64,000 nucleotides of DNA, from NCBI GenBank assembly GCA_022925895.1, contig JAKSYS010000203.1, positions 25,798-89,797 on the forward strand, written 5' to 3'. The notes beneath the pieces are model-generated. The model did no database searches, was not told the DNA's origin, and worked only from the letters and a program-made list of their open reading frames with translations. Below are positions 10,769-22,600 of the stretch, piece after piece (within the stretch, counting starts at the first letter, position 1; every line of letters starts with the position of its first letter). The translations under genes were made by a program, and so were the position numbers. The stretch comes from Fragilaria crotonensis. Taxonomy: Eukaryota > Bacillariophyta > Fragilariophyceae > Fragilariales > Fragilariaceae.

Positions 10769-11553
10769 ATGAGTGACATTCGGTGGGCCGATTCGTCCGA
10801 CGACGAAGATGACTTTGTCGATGATCATCCACAGACCGTGATCAACGAACCGTCAATAGCATCGATCTCACAGGTATGGCTTCGTCTGACTTCCCCATTT
10901 GCTTTCGCTTGGTAGACCCAGCGTATGTCGTATCGATTCTAACTCTGTTTTTGATTCAGATGAAGGAACCAATTCCTCAGGGAGAAGCGGTACAGGTCCC
11001 CAAGGGTCGTTTTCACATGGGCGACGACGAAGAACACGCTGATGATGAAGGCGAAGCTGCCGCGGACGACGACGAGGAAGAGCGACAACGTCGGTTAGCG
11101 GAGGCAAGAAAGAGGGCTGAGGAAAAGGAATTGAAAAAACAGAACAGCAAGAAACAGAATCTCAACGAGCAGCTGGATGATCTGGACGATATTCTAAATG
11201 AATTTGGTCTTGTTCCTAATAGTTCTGAGAAAGATGAACAGCTTGAGGACGAGGAAAATGACAATGGCGGACAGGCATCTGCCGGAGGAGCCAACAAGAG
11301 GCGAGGAAGGAAAAAGAAGAAGGGGAAGGCTCCTGGTGCTGAAGAGGAGAGTCTTGTCACGGATGTTGCTGTTGCCGCTCCAGCTGCCGCCGAAGTGGAT
11401 GTTGCTGCTGTCATGAGAGCCAAGACCAAGAAAAAGGAGAAGTCTCCCGCTGAGATTGCGGCAGCAACTGCTGCAAAGGAAGCCAATTTGAAGAAGGAGG
11501 CAGAAGCCAAGAAGAAGAAAAAGAAAAACAAAGAACCTTTCGTTATGAGATAA
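10769..11553 (+). CDS. highly charged Asp/Glu- and Lys-rich protein, two exons
   Basis: Exon 1 (10769-10873) encodes MSDIRWADSSDDEDDFVDD and continues; an 86-bp intron (GTATGG...TTCAG) leads to exon 2 (10960-11553), total 232 residues. The protein is acidic at the N-terminus (DDEEERQRRLAEARKRAEE), has a short hydrophobic motif LDDLDDILNEFGL, then Lys- and Ala-rich stretches and ends KKKKKNKEPFVMR. This composition suggests a coiled-coil or disordered RNA- or ribosome-associated protein. The acidic start and charged coil recall eIF3j, but I see no diagnostic motif and leave it unnamed. 9294-9628 and 10377-10768 upstream hold no gene. Confidence 0.8.
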
Positions 11554-12602
11554 GGCAGCGACGTGGATCTTTGGACTTGCGTATGCCGATGCTAACAAAA
11601 TGCTGGTGTGCGCCTTGACGTCCCACACATTGCAACCGATGCGAGTTCTATAGCGTAAAAGTAGTAGAACTATAGGAATCATCGTCCTCCATTGAAGGCT
11701 TGAGGCTCCTGGGATCATAGTGGAACACAACGCGAACACAATGTCTACGTACAAGGTACGAGTACTGCGTATTGCACTGTGTACGTCACCAAGAATCATA
11801 CATACAACCCATACATGATACTGTGGCAAACTACATGTAGTGACTGTGACAGTGGCAAGACGTTTCGGTTGAGGGTTGGGTTTACAGTTTACAGTTTGTC
11901 CAAGCTCCCGTCTGTCTTTCATCCATACAAATTCAGAACTACAGTATTGGTTATATATTATATACTACTAGTTATCCTACTATATTATAAATTAATTGTG
12001 TGCGTGTGTGCGTGCGTGCGTCCGTCTGTTACGGAGTATGACCACTCTGGGGTACTGGATCAAATGAATACTGTCTCATACTCGGAGTATGATATATGTC
12101 ATACATGCATACTGGAGTACTCCGTAAGCGATGTCGGTAAGATTTGCATATACGTAGTTGCGTCAGTGCGTGCGTCTGTTACGGAGTATGACCACTCTGG
12201 GGTACTGCACTACTTGCGTATAGTACTGAACTGTACAAACAGTACACACAACCGTGCACAACCCATACCGTACACGTATTCCAAAAGTCCGACCAATTGG
12301 GAGGTACCCACTAGTATACTATATATTGATTATTGATAGGTACAGTACAAATGTGCTACAGTACATGCAACTCGTGTCCAATGAACTAGACCAGTACAAG
12401 TACCAGGTACTTGTACCGGTGTAGGTTGACAAGGAAGTCCCACGCGCCATCAATCTCCACATCTCCACCATCGCAGGCAGGGAATGGGTGTGTGCTGGGG
12501 TGCGCTGGGGACTGGTTGATTTGCAGCTGTCAATTGTTCGCCATTAAGCAAGGGTATCATTCGCACCACGTTGATATCAGAAAGCAAAAAGCGCTGCTCG
12601 CA
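11554..12602. other. intergenic with one copy of a 324-bp repeat
   Basis: Contains the repeat described at 11973-12296 and GTAC-rich flanks. No coding sequence supported before the aspartokinase start at 12603, although the reading frame of that gene is open back to 12411. Confidence 0.5.
11973..12296 (+). repeat. 324-bp interspersed repeat, copy 1
   Basis: Practically the same sequence as 41194-41517 in inverted orientation, starting TATCCTACTATATTATAA and ending AAAAGTCCGACCAA. Inside the unit the block GTCTGTTACGGAGTATGACC followed by ACTCTGGGGTACTG occurs twice. A third, partial copy is at 41089-41192. Confidence 0.9.
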
Positions 12603-15440
12603 ATGGATCTGGATTTTACAGAATCGAACAATGTTGGCTTTGATGGGAAGCAATGGGAAGTTCACAAGTTTGGAGGAACATCTGTGCAAAATGCGCAGTG
12701 TTATCTGAGTGCCGCTGCCATCGTGGAAGAACAAATCGGCATTACCAATAAGAATCCAATGCCCACAAGCACCTTAAACTTGGCGATAGTCGTGTCGGCC
12801 ATGGGTGGCAAACCCAAGACGACTGATCTGCTCCTCTCCACGGTCGAAGCGGCTGCGGTTCGCGATTCTGACCAAGTAGATGCCGCGATCGCGACGATTA
12901 CCGCCAAGCACGTGACATGCCTGGAACAACTTTTTTCGGACGAGACGACTCAGGCTCGCCTAAAGCAGCTCATTCTTAAGGATCTGGAGGACATTCGAGA
13001 CATTCTCAAGACTGTGGCACTTATGAAGTGGCAAGCATCTCGCATTTCGGAGTTGGTGTCCGGCTATGGCGAGGTTTGGAGTGCTCAGATCTTGGCTGCC
13101 CTTCTGCAACTTCGATCGGATGAGCGTGGTACAGAAGGCCAACCCTACTTCGCTTACCTCGATGCCAGACGAGTTATAACTATTGACGAGGAAGCGATCA
13201 AAGACGGAGCAGTTTGTTGGGATATCAGTGCAGCGAAGCTAAAGGAAGTATATGAGACCGAGACGTTTCCAGCAGGGAGAACTTTGAATTTTGTTATTAC
13301 AGGCTATGTTGCCTCCAACACCCATGGAGTTGCAACCACACTTCAACGCGATGGATCTGATTACAGTGCTTCAATTATGGGAAAGCTTTTGCAATCTCGT
13401 AATGTTACAATCTGGACCGATGTTGACGGCGTCCTCTCAGCCGACCCTCGCCGTGTGCCCAACGCTTTTGTAATTCCAGAAGTTTCCTATAATGAAGCCA
13501 TGGAATTGGCGTACTTCGGCGCTAAAGTCATTCACCCCAAAACAATGCAACCAGCCATCACAGCGAACCCGCCGATCCCCATCTACATTCGTAACACCTT
13601 CAACCCGTCTTTTCGAGGAACTCGTATCTACACATCCAGCACGACACACACCGACCGCGATCGCAGTGTATGCGGATTTAGTAGCATTGAGAACATGGCA
13701 TTGATCAATGTGGAAGGTTCAGGTCTGGTGGGCGTGCCAGGTGTTGCCAAAAGACTCTTTGGCACACTTGAGACTGTTGGAGTGAACGTTGTGCTTATTT
13801 CGCAAGCCTCCTCTGAGCATAGCATCACCTTCGCAACTGTCGAAAGTCAAGTACTCGTAGCCAAGGAAGCCATTGAAGAGGAATTTCACAAGGAGTTGAA
13901 GCAAGGCAGAATCTCACAAATTGAAGTGCAGGCGCCGTGCGCTATCATTGCAGCGGTTGGAGATGGCATGAAATTAGTCGCCGGAGTGTCCGGTCGTTTC
14001 TTTTCTGCCCTCGGAGACGCAAAGATCAACATCCTCGCCATTTCGCAGGGCTGTTCGGAACGAAACATTAGTGCCGTCGTCTTCACTCGAGAATCCACTC
14101 GTGCGCTCCGTGCTGTCCATGCTGCGTTTCGCCTTTCTCACACGACGGTTCGTGTCGGTGTTATCGGCATGGACGACGTGGGAGATTCTCTCTTGAAGCT
14201 TTTGCAGACACAGCGCGCCAAGTTGCGAGAGAAGTTCGAGGTCGACTTGCAGGTTTGTGCTGTCCTTGCAGATGGGTTCAGCTCAGATTTGGTGTGCTTG
14301 AAGCAAGACGAAGCTGGGTGCGCTGATTCCATCACCTCAGCAGCTTACACCTTGGTGACTGGTGAATTAGCAACGGGATCCAAGGTTGCTTTTCACAATG
14401 ATGCAGAATTCGCAAAGCGGGTGTCGGGAGGAATAAGTGCCGTCAAGGACGTTTTGATTCTGGAAGACTGCGCTCACCATGTCATTTTCGACTGCACGGG
14501 TGACAAGGAAGTCGCTTCAAAGCATGCTGAATGGTTGACGGCAGGTGTTAATGTTGCGACAGCGAACAACTGGGGCCTCGCCGGTCCGAAAGAACAGCGC
14601 GATGCCATCACTGCAGCTGAAACAGCCAACGGTAAGCTCTCCGCCAAGTATTTGCGGGAAGTCACAGTTGGAGGAGCCCTTCCAGTCATAAACACCGTGA
14701 GGAGTCTTCTGAACTCAGGCGATAGGATTCGCAGAATCGACGGAATCATCTCGGTGTCCATGTCATACATTCTGTTCCGCATCTCTCCACCACCCCAAGC
14801 CGACCGAAACAGTCAATTCGATGAACACATCAGCAACGGGGCCTTCACGGAAGAATCAGCTTATAACTCGGGCGAGGCATGCTCCTTTTCTCAAGCAATT
14901 AAAGAAGCTGTGGCCTTAGGCCTCATGGAAGACGATCCTGCGAAGGATCTTAATAACGAATACAGCGCCAGGTGCTTGATGATTTTGGCCAAAGAGCTTG
15001 GACTTGATCACAACACTTCCACCGAAGCCATTCAAGCTGCTTGTGAAAAGTTGGTCGAAGGGCCCGTCGACTATACCAACATTTCAGAGGAAGTGGACAA
15101 ATTGGTACAGGAGAAGGTTAATGCAGCGCACGAAAAGGGCTGCGTGCTACGTCAGATTGCAAGCGTGGACGTCGCTCAAGAGCTGATCGAAATCAAATTG
15201 ATGGAAGCTCCCAACAATCACATTTTCGCAGTCACTCCACCTAGCTGCGAGTGCGTGCGCTTCTTTACACAGAGGCATCTACGATATCCTTTGATCATCC
15301 AAGGACCGTCCGCTGGGGCAGATTCCACTGCTAGTGCTCTGCTCGCTGAGTTCTTGAGTCACATGCGCAGCAAGGTGGGTGTGCGCACAGGAGCCCTCTC
15401 CAGGCCCAACTCTGTCAGCCAACTTAAGACTCTAATCTAA
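12603..15440 (+). CDS. thrA: bifunctional aspartokinase / homoserine dehydrogenase
   Basis: Fused enzyme of the aspartate pathway: the N-terminal half phosphorylates aspartate (step 1), the C-terminal half reduces aspartate semialdehyde to homoserine, leading to threonine, isoleucine and methionine. About 945 residues from the Met at 12603. Visible are the aspartokinase motif VHKFGGTSV near residue 20, the substrate region TTLQRDGSDYSASIMG, DVDGVLSADPRRVP, and two ACT-like segments (NVEGSGLVGVPGVAKRLF and AAVGDGMKLVAGVSGRFF) that usually bind threonine. The NAD(P)-binding start of the dehydrogenase is VRVGVIGMDDVGDSLLKLL, followed by TANNWGLAGPKEQ and LREVTVGGALPVI. No intron. The frame is open upstream to 12411, so a longer N-terminus is possible, but that part has intergenic-like composition. 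The 3' end overlaps the opposite-strand gene by 9 bp. Confidence 0.93.
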   Translation: MDLDFTESNNVGFDGKQWEVHKFGGTSVQNAQCYLSAAAIVEEQIGITNKNPMPTSTLNLAIVVSAMGGKPKTTDLLLSTVEAAAVRDSDQVDAAIATITAKHVTCLEQLFSDETTQARLKQLILKDLEDIRDILKTVALMKWQASRISELVSGYGEVWSAQILAALLQLRSDERGTEGQPYFAYLDARRVITIDEEAIKDGAVCWDISAAKLKEVYETETFPAGRTLNFVITGYVASNTHGVATTLQRDGSDYSASIMGKLLQSRNVTIWTDVDGVLSADPRRVPNAFVIPEVSYNEAMELAYFGAKVIHPKTMQPAITANPPIPIYIRNTFNPSFRGTRIYTSSTTHTDRDRSVCGFSSIENMALINVEGSGLVGVPGVAKRLFGTLETVGVNVVLISQASSEHSITFATVESQVLVAKEAIEEEFHKELKQGRISQIEVQAPCAIIAAVGDGMKLVAGVSGRFFSALGDAKINILAISQGCSERNISAVVFTRESTRALRAVHAAFRLSHTTVRVGVIGMDDVGDSLLKLLQTQRAKLREKFEVDLQVCAVLADGFSSDLVCLKQDEAGCADSITSAAYTLVTGELATGSKVAFHNDAEFAKRVSGGISAVKDVLILEDCAHHVIFDCTGDKEVASKHAEWLTAGVNVATANNWGLAGPKEQRDAITAAETANGKLSAKYLREVTVGGALPVINTVRSLLNSGDRIRRIDGIISVSMSYILFRISPPPQADRNSQFDEHISNGAFTEESAYNSGEACSFSQAIKEAVALGLMEDDPAKDLNNEYSARCLMILAKELGLDHNTSTEAIQAACEKLVEGPVDYTNISEEVDKLVQEKVNAAHEKGCVLRQIASVDVAQELIEIKLMEAPNNHIFAVTPPSCECVRFFTQRHLRYPLIIQGPSAGADSTASALLAEFLSHMRSKVGVRTGALSRPNSVSQLKTLI

Positions 15441-16241
15441 TAAGTCTGCGGTGGACTCGCCGCCTTTCTTCAACAATTCCATTCGTACCAGAAGTAGTAC
15501 TTCGGCAATTTGCATACTTTTCAATTCTTCTGTCCATTCAGTGTGTCGACACAGTGCTATGAATGAGATCGGGTCAAAGCCGCCTTGTTCAATCCATAAA
15601 GTCCTCGTTTTGCCTTCACCTGCAATTATTTCATGCTGCCTCTCCTTCTTGGCGACTAACAGGTGTTCCAGAGTGGGTGCAAGCTCGCGACAGAGATGAC
15701 AAAGCGCTTTGTGAACGGGATGCTCACCCAGACTATTGAAACGTTTTGGCCCACCCGCAACCCAATACTTGGCATTTTCCCACCCCACGTGCCCACCTTC
15801 ACCCTCCGCATCGCCTTCCAGTCGATGAAGTAAGGAATGAACCAAGTCGTCCTCATCTGAAAATGGATGTTCTTGGGTCCAATTCGTTTGTCCCCGATGT
15901 GTCGCAGCATATTCGGCCGCGTCCAAATTCGTCCAGTCAACACCCAGGAGAACTTCGTGAGCTGCATCGAACCTTTTTTGCAACAAGAGCTGCAGGGCAG
16001 TGAATGTCTTGGTACCCTTGAAGCGAGACGGCAATTTGCGCAGCGCAGAGCGTCCCGAGAAAATGGAATACTCCAGAGGACATGGTGCACTCGAGGAGAA
16101 TAGCTCCACAGCCTGCGGTGACAGTCCTTCAATAGTAGCATGCACAGACAACGGAAGCAAAGATTCCATTGCAACGACGGAGAAGGCATGCGGCGTTTGG
16201 ATGTGTAGACATAGGAAGATACAAATGAGGAGGACGATCAT
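15432..16241 (-). CDS. secreted or plastid-targeted protein of unknown function
   Basis: 269 residues, single exon. Residues 1-20 are a signal peptide (MIVLLICIFLCLHIQ) ending in HAFS; the Phe right after the cleavage region resembles the AF junction of diatom plastid precursors. The mature part has compact conserved-looking blocks: FSDEDDLVHSLLHRLEGD, GWENAKYWVAGGPKRF, HPVHKALCHLC and GFDPISFIALCRHTEW. The two His-containing blocks suggest a globular enzyme or cofactor protein, but I do not recognise the family. Convergent with the aspartokinase gene, sharing 9 bp including both stop codons. Confidence 0.78.
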   Translation of the reverse strand: MIVLLICIFLCLHIQTPHAFSVVAMESLLPLSVHATIEGLSPQAVELFSSSAPCPLEYSIFSGRSALRKLPSRFKGTKTFTALQLLLQKRFDAAHEVLLGVDWTNLDAAEYAATHRGQTNWTQEHPFSDEDDLVHSLLHRLEGDAEGEGGHVGWENAKYWVAGGPKRFNSLGEHPVHKALCHLCRELAPTLEHLLVAKKERQHEIIAGEGKTRTLWIEQGGFDPISFIALCRHTEWTEELKSMQIAEVLLLVRMELLKKGGESTADLLD

Positions 16242-16389
16242 TGATCACTTCTTCTTGTGCACAGGCAACGTCTTATATGTAGCTAACAGCTGGATGTCTA
16301 ACCTATCCACTCGGAGTATCTTGAGTATCACGCTGAATACCTTCATTCATTATGTATGCATGATATATCGGAAGGCTGCGAACATCTTA

Positions 16390-16993
16390 GGCTCAATCTT
16401 AGCGTGGACACAGTGTTTTTTTTTTCGACACAAACGAAATAGTTTCTCCGAAAAAAATGATTTGTGTCTGTGTTTTTTGCCTTAGCGTGGACACAACCAG
16501 GACACAAACACAGTAAATTGGAGTTTGTGTCGGCGTTCGACACACGAGATTTGATGAAAAATACAATTGTGTCCCTGTTTTCGCGGACACAAACTCAAAT
16601 CTCGTGTGTCGAGCATTCGACACAAACTGAATTTTTAACCAATAGCATTAAGTCGTTCTAGTCAGAGAATTTAAATTCGAATAATATTTTCCTACGGTAT
16701 TCGAGTACTTCAGAGGAAACGACACAAAATGATTTTCTTAACCAATGGCATGAAGTCGTTCTAGTCAGAGATTTTCAGATTTGAATTATTTTCATCCTAC
16801 AGTACTTATGTACTCCAGTACTTGGGTAGACGATACAGATTCCGCTGTGTCGATGACAACACACTTTCAAATCTTTGGCCCGAAAATTCGCTAAGGCAAG
16901 CGACACGACCATCGAACCGTGTTCTGACATCAACAAATATTTTTTTAGTTTGTGTTCTCTTTCAACACACTGTGTCCTCGCTAAGATTGAGCC
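16390..16993. mobile_element. PIF/Harbinger-like MITE, 604 bp, TSD TTA
   Basis: Terminal inverted repeats of about 30 bp: left begins GGCTCAATCTTAGCGTGGAC, right (read on minus) GGCTCAATCTTAGCGAGGAC. TTA flanks both ends (16387-16389 and 16994-16996), the classical Harbinger target. The interior has nested inverted copies of GACACAAAC-type words and of GTCGTTCTAGTCAGAGA, so the RNA could fold into a long hairpin. No transposase. Confidence 0.85.
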
Positions 16994-16996
16994 TTA

Positions 16997-17578
16997 GTTG
17001 CGATGTCAGGATTCTGCGCGCACTATTACGCTCATCACTCAGCGTTGGTTGCTTGATACCGTACGGTTATACGTGTAACTGTTATTGCACTGCTGGGACG
17101 AATCAATTCCTACCGTAGAGCTGTACTCGAGGAATCCAAATGTCCGTACCATACTCCGGTACAGCTGAACTAGTGTATTACCACTAATACTACTGCATTT
17201 AAAAACGCAGTACTGGAGTACATGTACCTTGTACTTGTGCTATGGTACTACCTTAGCACTCCGACTATACGAATTGCTGGTTAGGAACATGTACGTGCGT
17301 ACAGCACTGGAGTACGGAGTACCTGCTACTGGATACTGGACTTACACAGTACTGGAGTACCAGATACGAGTATAGACTCGGGCGTAGTGGGGCTTTACAT
17401 CACAGCGTCATATATATTTTACTCGTACTGGTGTACCAGATCCCTAATTGACGCATGCGATCACCATCTTCGACGGTTCGCCTCCATGCTCACAGGAGTG
17501 TCATGTCAAATGTCAATTGCAAATATCATTAAGTGCACCCGATCGTGTCCTTACGGCCATTAGTTCTAGTTCATTAGT
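16997..17578. other. GTAC-rich intergenic
   Basis: Between the MITE and the TTD14-like gene. Dense TACTGGAGTAC-type blocks from 17110 to 17400. No gene seen. Confidence 0.5.
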
Positions 17579-18878
17579 ATGGAGGACTCATCCGAAGCCT
17601 TTCGCAACCTCGAAAAGTCGTCTACCGTTCCTTTCTATCGCGTTGTCTTGACGGGCGGACCGTGTGGTGGAAAAACAACTGCGTTGGCCCGTCTGTCGTC
17701 CTATCTTCGCGAACGCGGATTCGAAGTGACCATGGCTCCTGAGGCCTTTACTCTTCTTTACTCGAACGGCTTGCAATTGGAATACTTTGCGACAGAGGGT
17801 ATGGATTTGGTCATTCAAGCTGCTGTGCTGGACCTACAAGAAGCTATGGAGGATGGGATGGAAACGATATTGAAGGCCAGAGGGAAGCCAGCAGTTGTGC
17901 TGTGCGATCGAGGTGCGATGGATGGGGTTGCGTACATGGGGGCTGAGCGTTTTCACAAACTGTTGAAAAGTCGCAACAGGGAGGTAGCCGATGTCCGTGA
18001 AGGGCGATACAATGCTGTATTTCACATGGTTACGGCAGCTGATGGTGCCGAGCAGTTCTATACGCTCGAGAACAATGATGCGCGTAGCGAAACAGCTGAA
18101 GAAGCGATTGCAATGGACCAGAAAACTCAGCAAGCTTGGATAGGCCACCCTCGACTGTTGGTGTTGGATAATAGCACTGATTTTGAGGGGAAGATGCAGC
18201 GTTTGATTGAATCCATGGCCAAACTTGTAGGGTTACCAACCAATCTCAGTCGATCGTCAGCCAAATTCATACTTCGAGGGCCGCCTGACTTGTCGAAGTT
18301 TACGGTGGAATACCACATGTTTGAAGTGGAAAAGGTTTATCTTGTCAATCCAGAGCTGTCATCAATGTCGGATGTCTACGAGGATCAATACACTTTTATT
18401 CGGAAGCGCACGAATATCGGGAGGGATGGCCAACGAATCGGTGGACCTGTGTATGGTATAACTACAGTACAAAAGACGTATGACGGACAAATCGTTGAAA
18501 AGAAGCGCATCATGAACGGTCGGGAATATGCATCCTGTTTAAAGCAAAGGGATTTGTCAAGACATGTAGTCCGGCAGCAACGAATCTCATTTCTATACCT
18601 ACATCAATCGTTTAACATCCATGTAAGTTTGCAGGATTGGGACTAGATACTTTTTCCGTGATGGCGCGCCTCCTTGTTCTAACATTGTTTGTTCTCAGGT
18701 CTACGAGGAACCAATCAAAGATTTGTGGATTCTGCATGCTCAGGTGGAGACGGCGAACGAGGGAGAGCTGCAGGTAGACTTACCGCCATTTCTTGAGGTG
18801 ATGCGCCGAATCAAGAATACCAAGGAAGATGATTGCAAGTATGGTGCATTTGCGATTTCGTTGATTCATAAATCATAA
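17579..18878 (+). CDS. TTD14-like P-loop NTPase with CYTH-like C-terminal region, two exons
   Basis: Exon 1 17579-18622, 76-bp intron (GTAAGT...TCTCAG), exon 2 18699-18878, total 407 residues. N-terminal P-loop domain of the NadR/AAA_28 type: Walker A LTGGPCGGKTT near residue 24-34, PEAFTLLYSNG, Walker B-like VVLCDRGAMDGVAYM, and LLVLDNSTDFEGK. The C-terminal half (from about 225) starts FTVEYHMFEVEKVYL and includes RKRTNIGRDGQRIGGPVYG, matching the charged beta-strand pattern of CYTH-like domains. Exon 2 continues this domain (VYEEPIKDLWILHAQVE). The combination matches the TRPL translocation defect protein 14 family, which binds GTP and phosphoinositides or phosphatidic acid; the cellular role in algae is unknown. 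Confidence 0.83.
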
Positions 18879-19601
18879 AATATAGAATTCCATCTTTATG
18901 TTCGATGAAGGATGCTCCACCATGAACACTTGACGTTTCGTCATAACAAAACCTGATGCTGCGCCAACGAATCGAGACAGAAGGGACCAGCTACGAGTAG
19001 TTATTCATGGCATTCCTAGACTTCTCACACGTCACATCTGAACAGAGATGACGAGTTTTAGCGTGTGCATCTATATAAGGCATACCGCGAACACTACCGT
19101 ACTATTGCGAGCACTCCAGCTACAATATGTCATAAGTCGTAAGAGTGAATCGTGCATTCCAGCTTCAAAACCCAAACCCACGAACATCAGCCCTTACCGG
19201 TGAAGGACACTGGTACTATGTAGGAGTAGTGCCACGCACCGTGTTCGCCAGCATATACATATTATGTATACTGTATACAGCAGGACAGCTATACATATAT
19301 GAATACACATGACAAAGGTATCATACCAGGTATACACACAAGACGTATGACGTATGATGTACAATCTACATAATAATAGGATGTATACATCCACACATTC
19401 CTCTACTGGAAGGATACTAAATTCCGTTCTGTACGAGACAGATGCCATCCGTATGTTGGTGGTGGTCTCAACAAAGTTGTGTCCTGAAGATGGGTTGCGA
19501 CTTGCGACGTCAACGATAGCCATCGCAGTCCCAGCAGCTCGTTTTAATCATCGCAGAATTCTGGCGTGAGAGAAGCATAAAACTCATTCGAGTTAAGAAG
19601 A
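18879..19601. other. intergenic, no gene seen
   Basis: AT/GTAC-rich spacer upstream of the lipid-transfer-like gene, with many TATGTATAC words at 19240-19390. No ORF or RNA recognised. Confidence 0.5.
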
Positions 19602-22600
19602 ATGAAAGGCCCTCAAGGAATACTCGCAGAAGCTATTGCGGTCGCGTTGGCTGACTTTTTCGTCATCGACCAGGAGGCGATGGAAACAAACTTGCTTGAC
19701 AATGCTGGAATTGTGCTTCACAACACGAAACTCAAACCTCAAGAAGTGCACCTTTCTCCTAGCATGAGCGCGCGAATTGAAGGCGTTGTCCAAAGCGTGG
19801 CATTTCAATGGCACTGGGGTCAAGACTCTGAGGAGAAGGGAGGCAGCCATTGGGTCAAAGATGTCAAATTGACCATTGCTGGGCTTAATTTTACTGTAGA
19901 ACTCTCGGATAGTACCACTTCGCCCGATCTGGAAGCGTCGACTGAAAATAACCCAAAACCAGAGCCGCTTCAGGAAGAAGTTGAAGCGACGGGATTCATG
20001 GCGTACGTGCAAGACCAAGTTCAGCGAATAATCGATACATTGGAATTGACTGTCACCGATTTGGAAATAAAAATACAGCTTCCCTCTGAAGAAGCACTTC
20101 TGATTGGTGGGACTGGCTTTAATCTTAAGTCGCTTGGAGTGATTCAGGGCGAACCCTTGAGGCAAGAACTTGAATTTGCCACACTATACTCAAGTGTTGT
20201 GCAAGTCGACGGTTCAACTTTCCCTCTTTTGGAACCTGTATCATACAGGGCACACTGCATTCGTTTGTTCGGAAAGCGCTTTTTGAGTGGGATTGAAAGG
20301 GGATTGAAGGTCGTAGGCGAATCCACCGATGAGGGCATCATTATCAACGTAGGTGCGGAACAGATCCAATTTCTCAATGAACTGGTAGGTTTGTTGCTAT
20401 CAATAAATCCTCCGGAAAATGAAGGAAGCTCAAAAGCTGGCAACGCTATGGTTGCCTCGAAAGTGGAATCAAAAGAAATTGTTGGTAGTGGCGAGCAGAG
20501 CTCACTCTTTGAGCTTCCCCTGTCAGCGATATCACTAGTGTTTCCAAACGACACCAAGCTTTCACTCTCAGGCCTGGTTGCCAAATATCAGATGGATGGC
20601 AGTATCATGAAAATTGAAGGTCACGAGGGAATCTTAGTAAGTGACTTTCCCGTCCTCAAGCTTGGTGCAACGTCATTGTGGTGTCTCGACATGGTCGCCT
20701 CTGAGTTCAACTTATGGAATCCAGATCACGACGAGAATGGCCACGATACAACGGTTGCTTTTTTTCACGTGCGAAACGATGAACTCCAATCAGTCAAAAA
20801 CGGGCTCGACGAAGTGTTGTCAATTTTCAATTCTCTGGAAGATGGTGCTGTTTTAGCCCTTGCAAACGACGACAAAGAGCCACTACCAGAACCACCAGGA
20901 GCCCCACAATGGATCCTTCAGCTTCAAGGTCGAATTGGACTTTTGTGGGAAGGCGATGGCGACGCTATTGACGCCGAATTCTTTGTTCGGGACGTTGTTG
21001 CCGTTTCGGAGCCCGCGTCAGTGTTGATTACATCTGTCGACCAGCTCTATATTCCTGGAATACTCAAATTGAGCAAGCCGATTGAAAACACGCGGATTAT
21101 CTTTGACGGCGCAGTCTTTGATATTCAGATCGGAGACATCGTCGCGACCCTTGAAGAAGCTGTATATGCACCACCGGTTGAAAAGCAGCCTTCGATCAAC
21201 GAATCGGAAAGCTTCGGAACTTGCGACTCGTCCGTATCAATGGCAGACTCATCGCACACATCGACTGCCCCTCCAAGCCCTTTTGTCATGCCATTTGGTG
21301 TTGTGGCATCACTCCACACAATAACTCTCTACAAACTCGACGGCCAAACAACGCACCTTTCGGTGATTGACACACGTCTGGCGCTTGGCCCACACCGGTC
21401 GCTATCACAACTGAGAGATCAAGACTTCGGAGGAATCCGACTTGCCTTGAAAATGGAAAGAATCGTCCTTGACCTGATCCTTGTTGAAAAGCCATGCATT
21501 TCCGCTGTCGTGTACCTCGAGGATTTAGATACCATCCCCACTTCTCCTTGCAAGCAAAAAGTGTCGCGGTTTCTGCTGGCTACACGGCTCTCGACTGGAA
21601 GCGATTGAGAGACTTTCGTGGTCCAAACACCAAGAAGAGAAAGCAAAAAGTCAAAAAACAGGCGCGCAACGAACCAAACAAGGCTATTAAGCTGCCATTC
21701 GCGCACGTCAAGCCCTTGAAGGTCAGCGTCGTGGTATCTAGCGATCTCGTCGGAGTCAAGGATTCCACTCTGCACTTCAACGCCTTCCAAGGAAAACGCA
21801 ACACCACTTCTGACGACCTCATTGGTTTCTACGCTTCTCGACTGATATCAAGGGTTCCCAATATCATCGTCAATGCCGAACTCTTTGGAACTGGTGTGGC
21901 TGATACTGTTGCCGGGTCCTATGGTGGTGCTACCGGTGCAGTTGCAATGAGTCACCTTGGGGTTGCAGCTGGTCCGCTGGGAGGAATTCTCGGGATTGCA
22001 GCCTTCGATGGAGTGCGAAACACAATCAAGGCAGGAAAGGAGAGTCGCGGAGCTGATGCTAATGACAAGTTTCAGTTGCTCGACCTCGCTCGAGGGCTGA
22101 AGTATGCAGCTGTCAGAGCAACGCGTGGTGGAGCGGCGAAACGTGGTAAAACCGACGACCAAAGAGGAGATCCTATTGACTGGGCTGTTGGAGCAACGAC
22201 CGACGTTGCGAAATACACATCGAAAAACAAGGCAAGGCTGGGGTCTGCAGGGGCTGGAACTGTCGGATTTATGTATGGCATGATGTTTGGCGGACCCATC
22301 GGGGCAGTCGTCGGAGCAGTCACGGCAACTGTAGTAGCAGGCAAGGCCATAGACAAGGTGGATACCCTCGCGAGGCGTTCCAGGCAATTAAAGCAACAGA
22401 GGAGAAAAGAAAAATTAGCAATTGAGGCGCTTGAAGTCAATGTTGCCGTTCCCCAGGCTGACGTCGACCTAGCTGCCCAAGGAGTGGAGTATACTCTCAC
22501 CGACCTACAGGACAGGGTGACGGCAGAGACAGAGGCAGCGAATTCGTTTGAGGTCAATCTTAGAGACAATCCGATTCCCGTTAGAGGCGTGTTATTGAAG

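Noticed and set aside
11779-12336. 185-codon plus ORF through the 324-bp repeat
   Set aside because: It has a counterpart in the inverted repeat copy at 41175-41558 only because the DNA is duplicated; the composition is low-complexity and not protein-like.
12411-12602. N-terminal targeting extension of the aspartokinase
   Set aside because: Open frame but with intergenic-like composition and no signal peptide; kept only as an alternative start.
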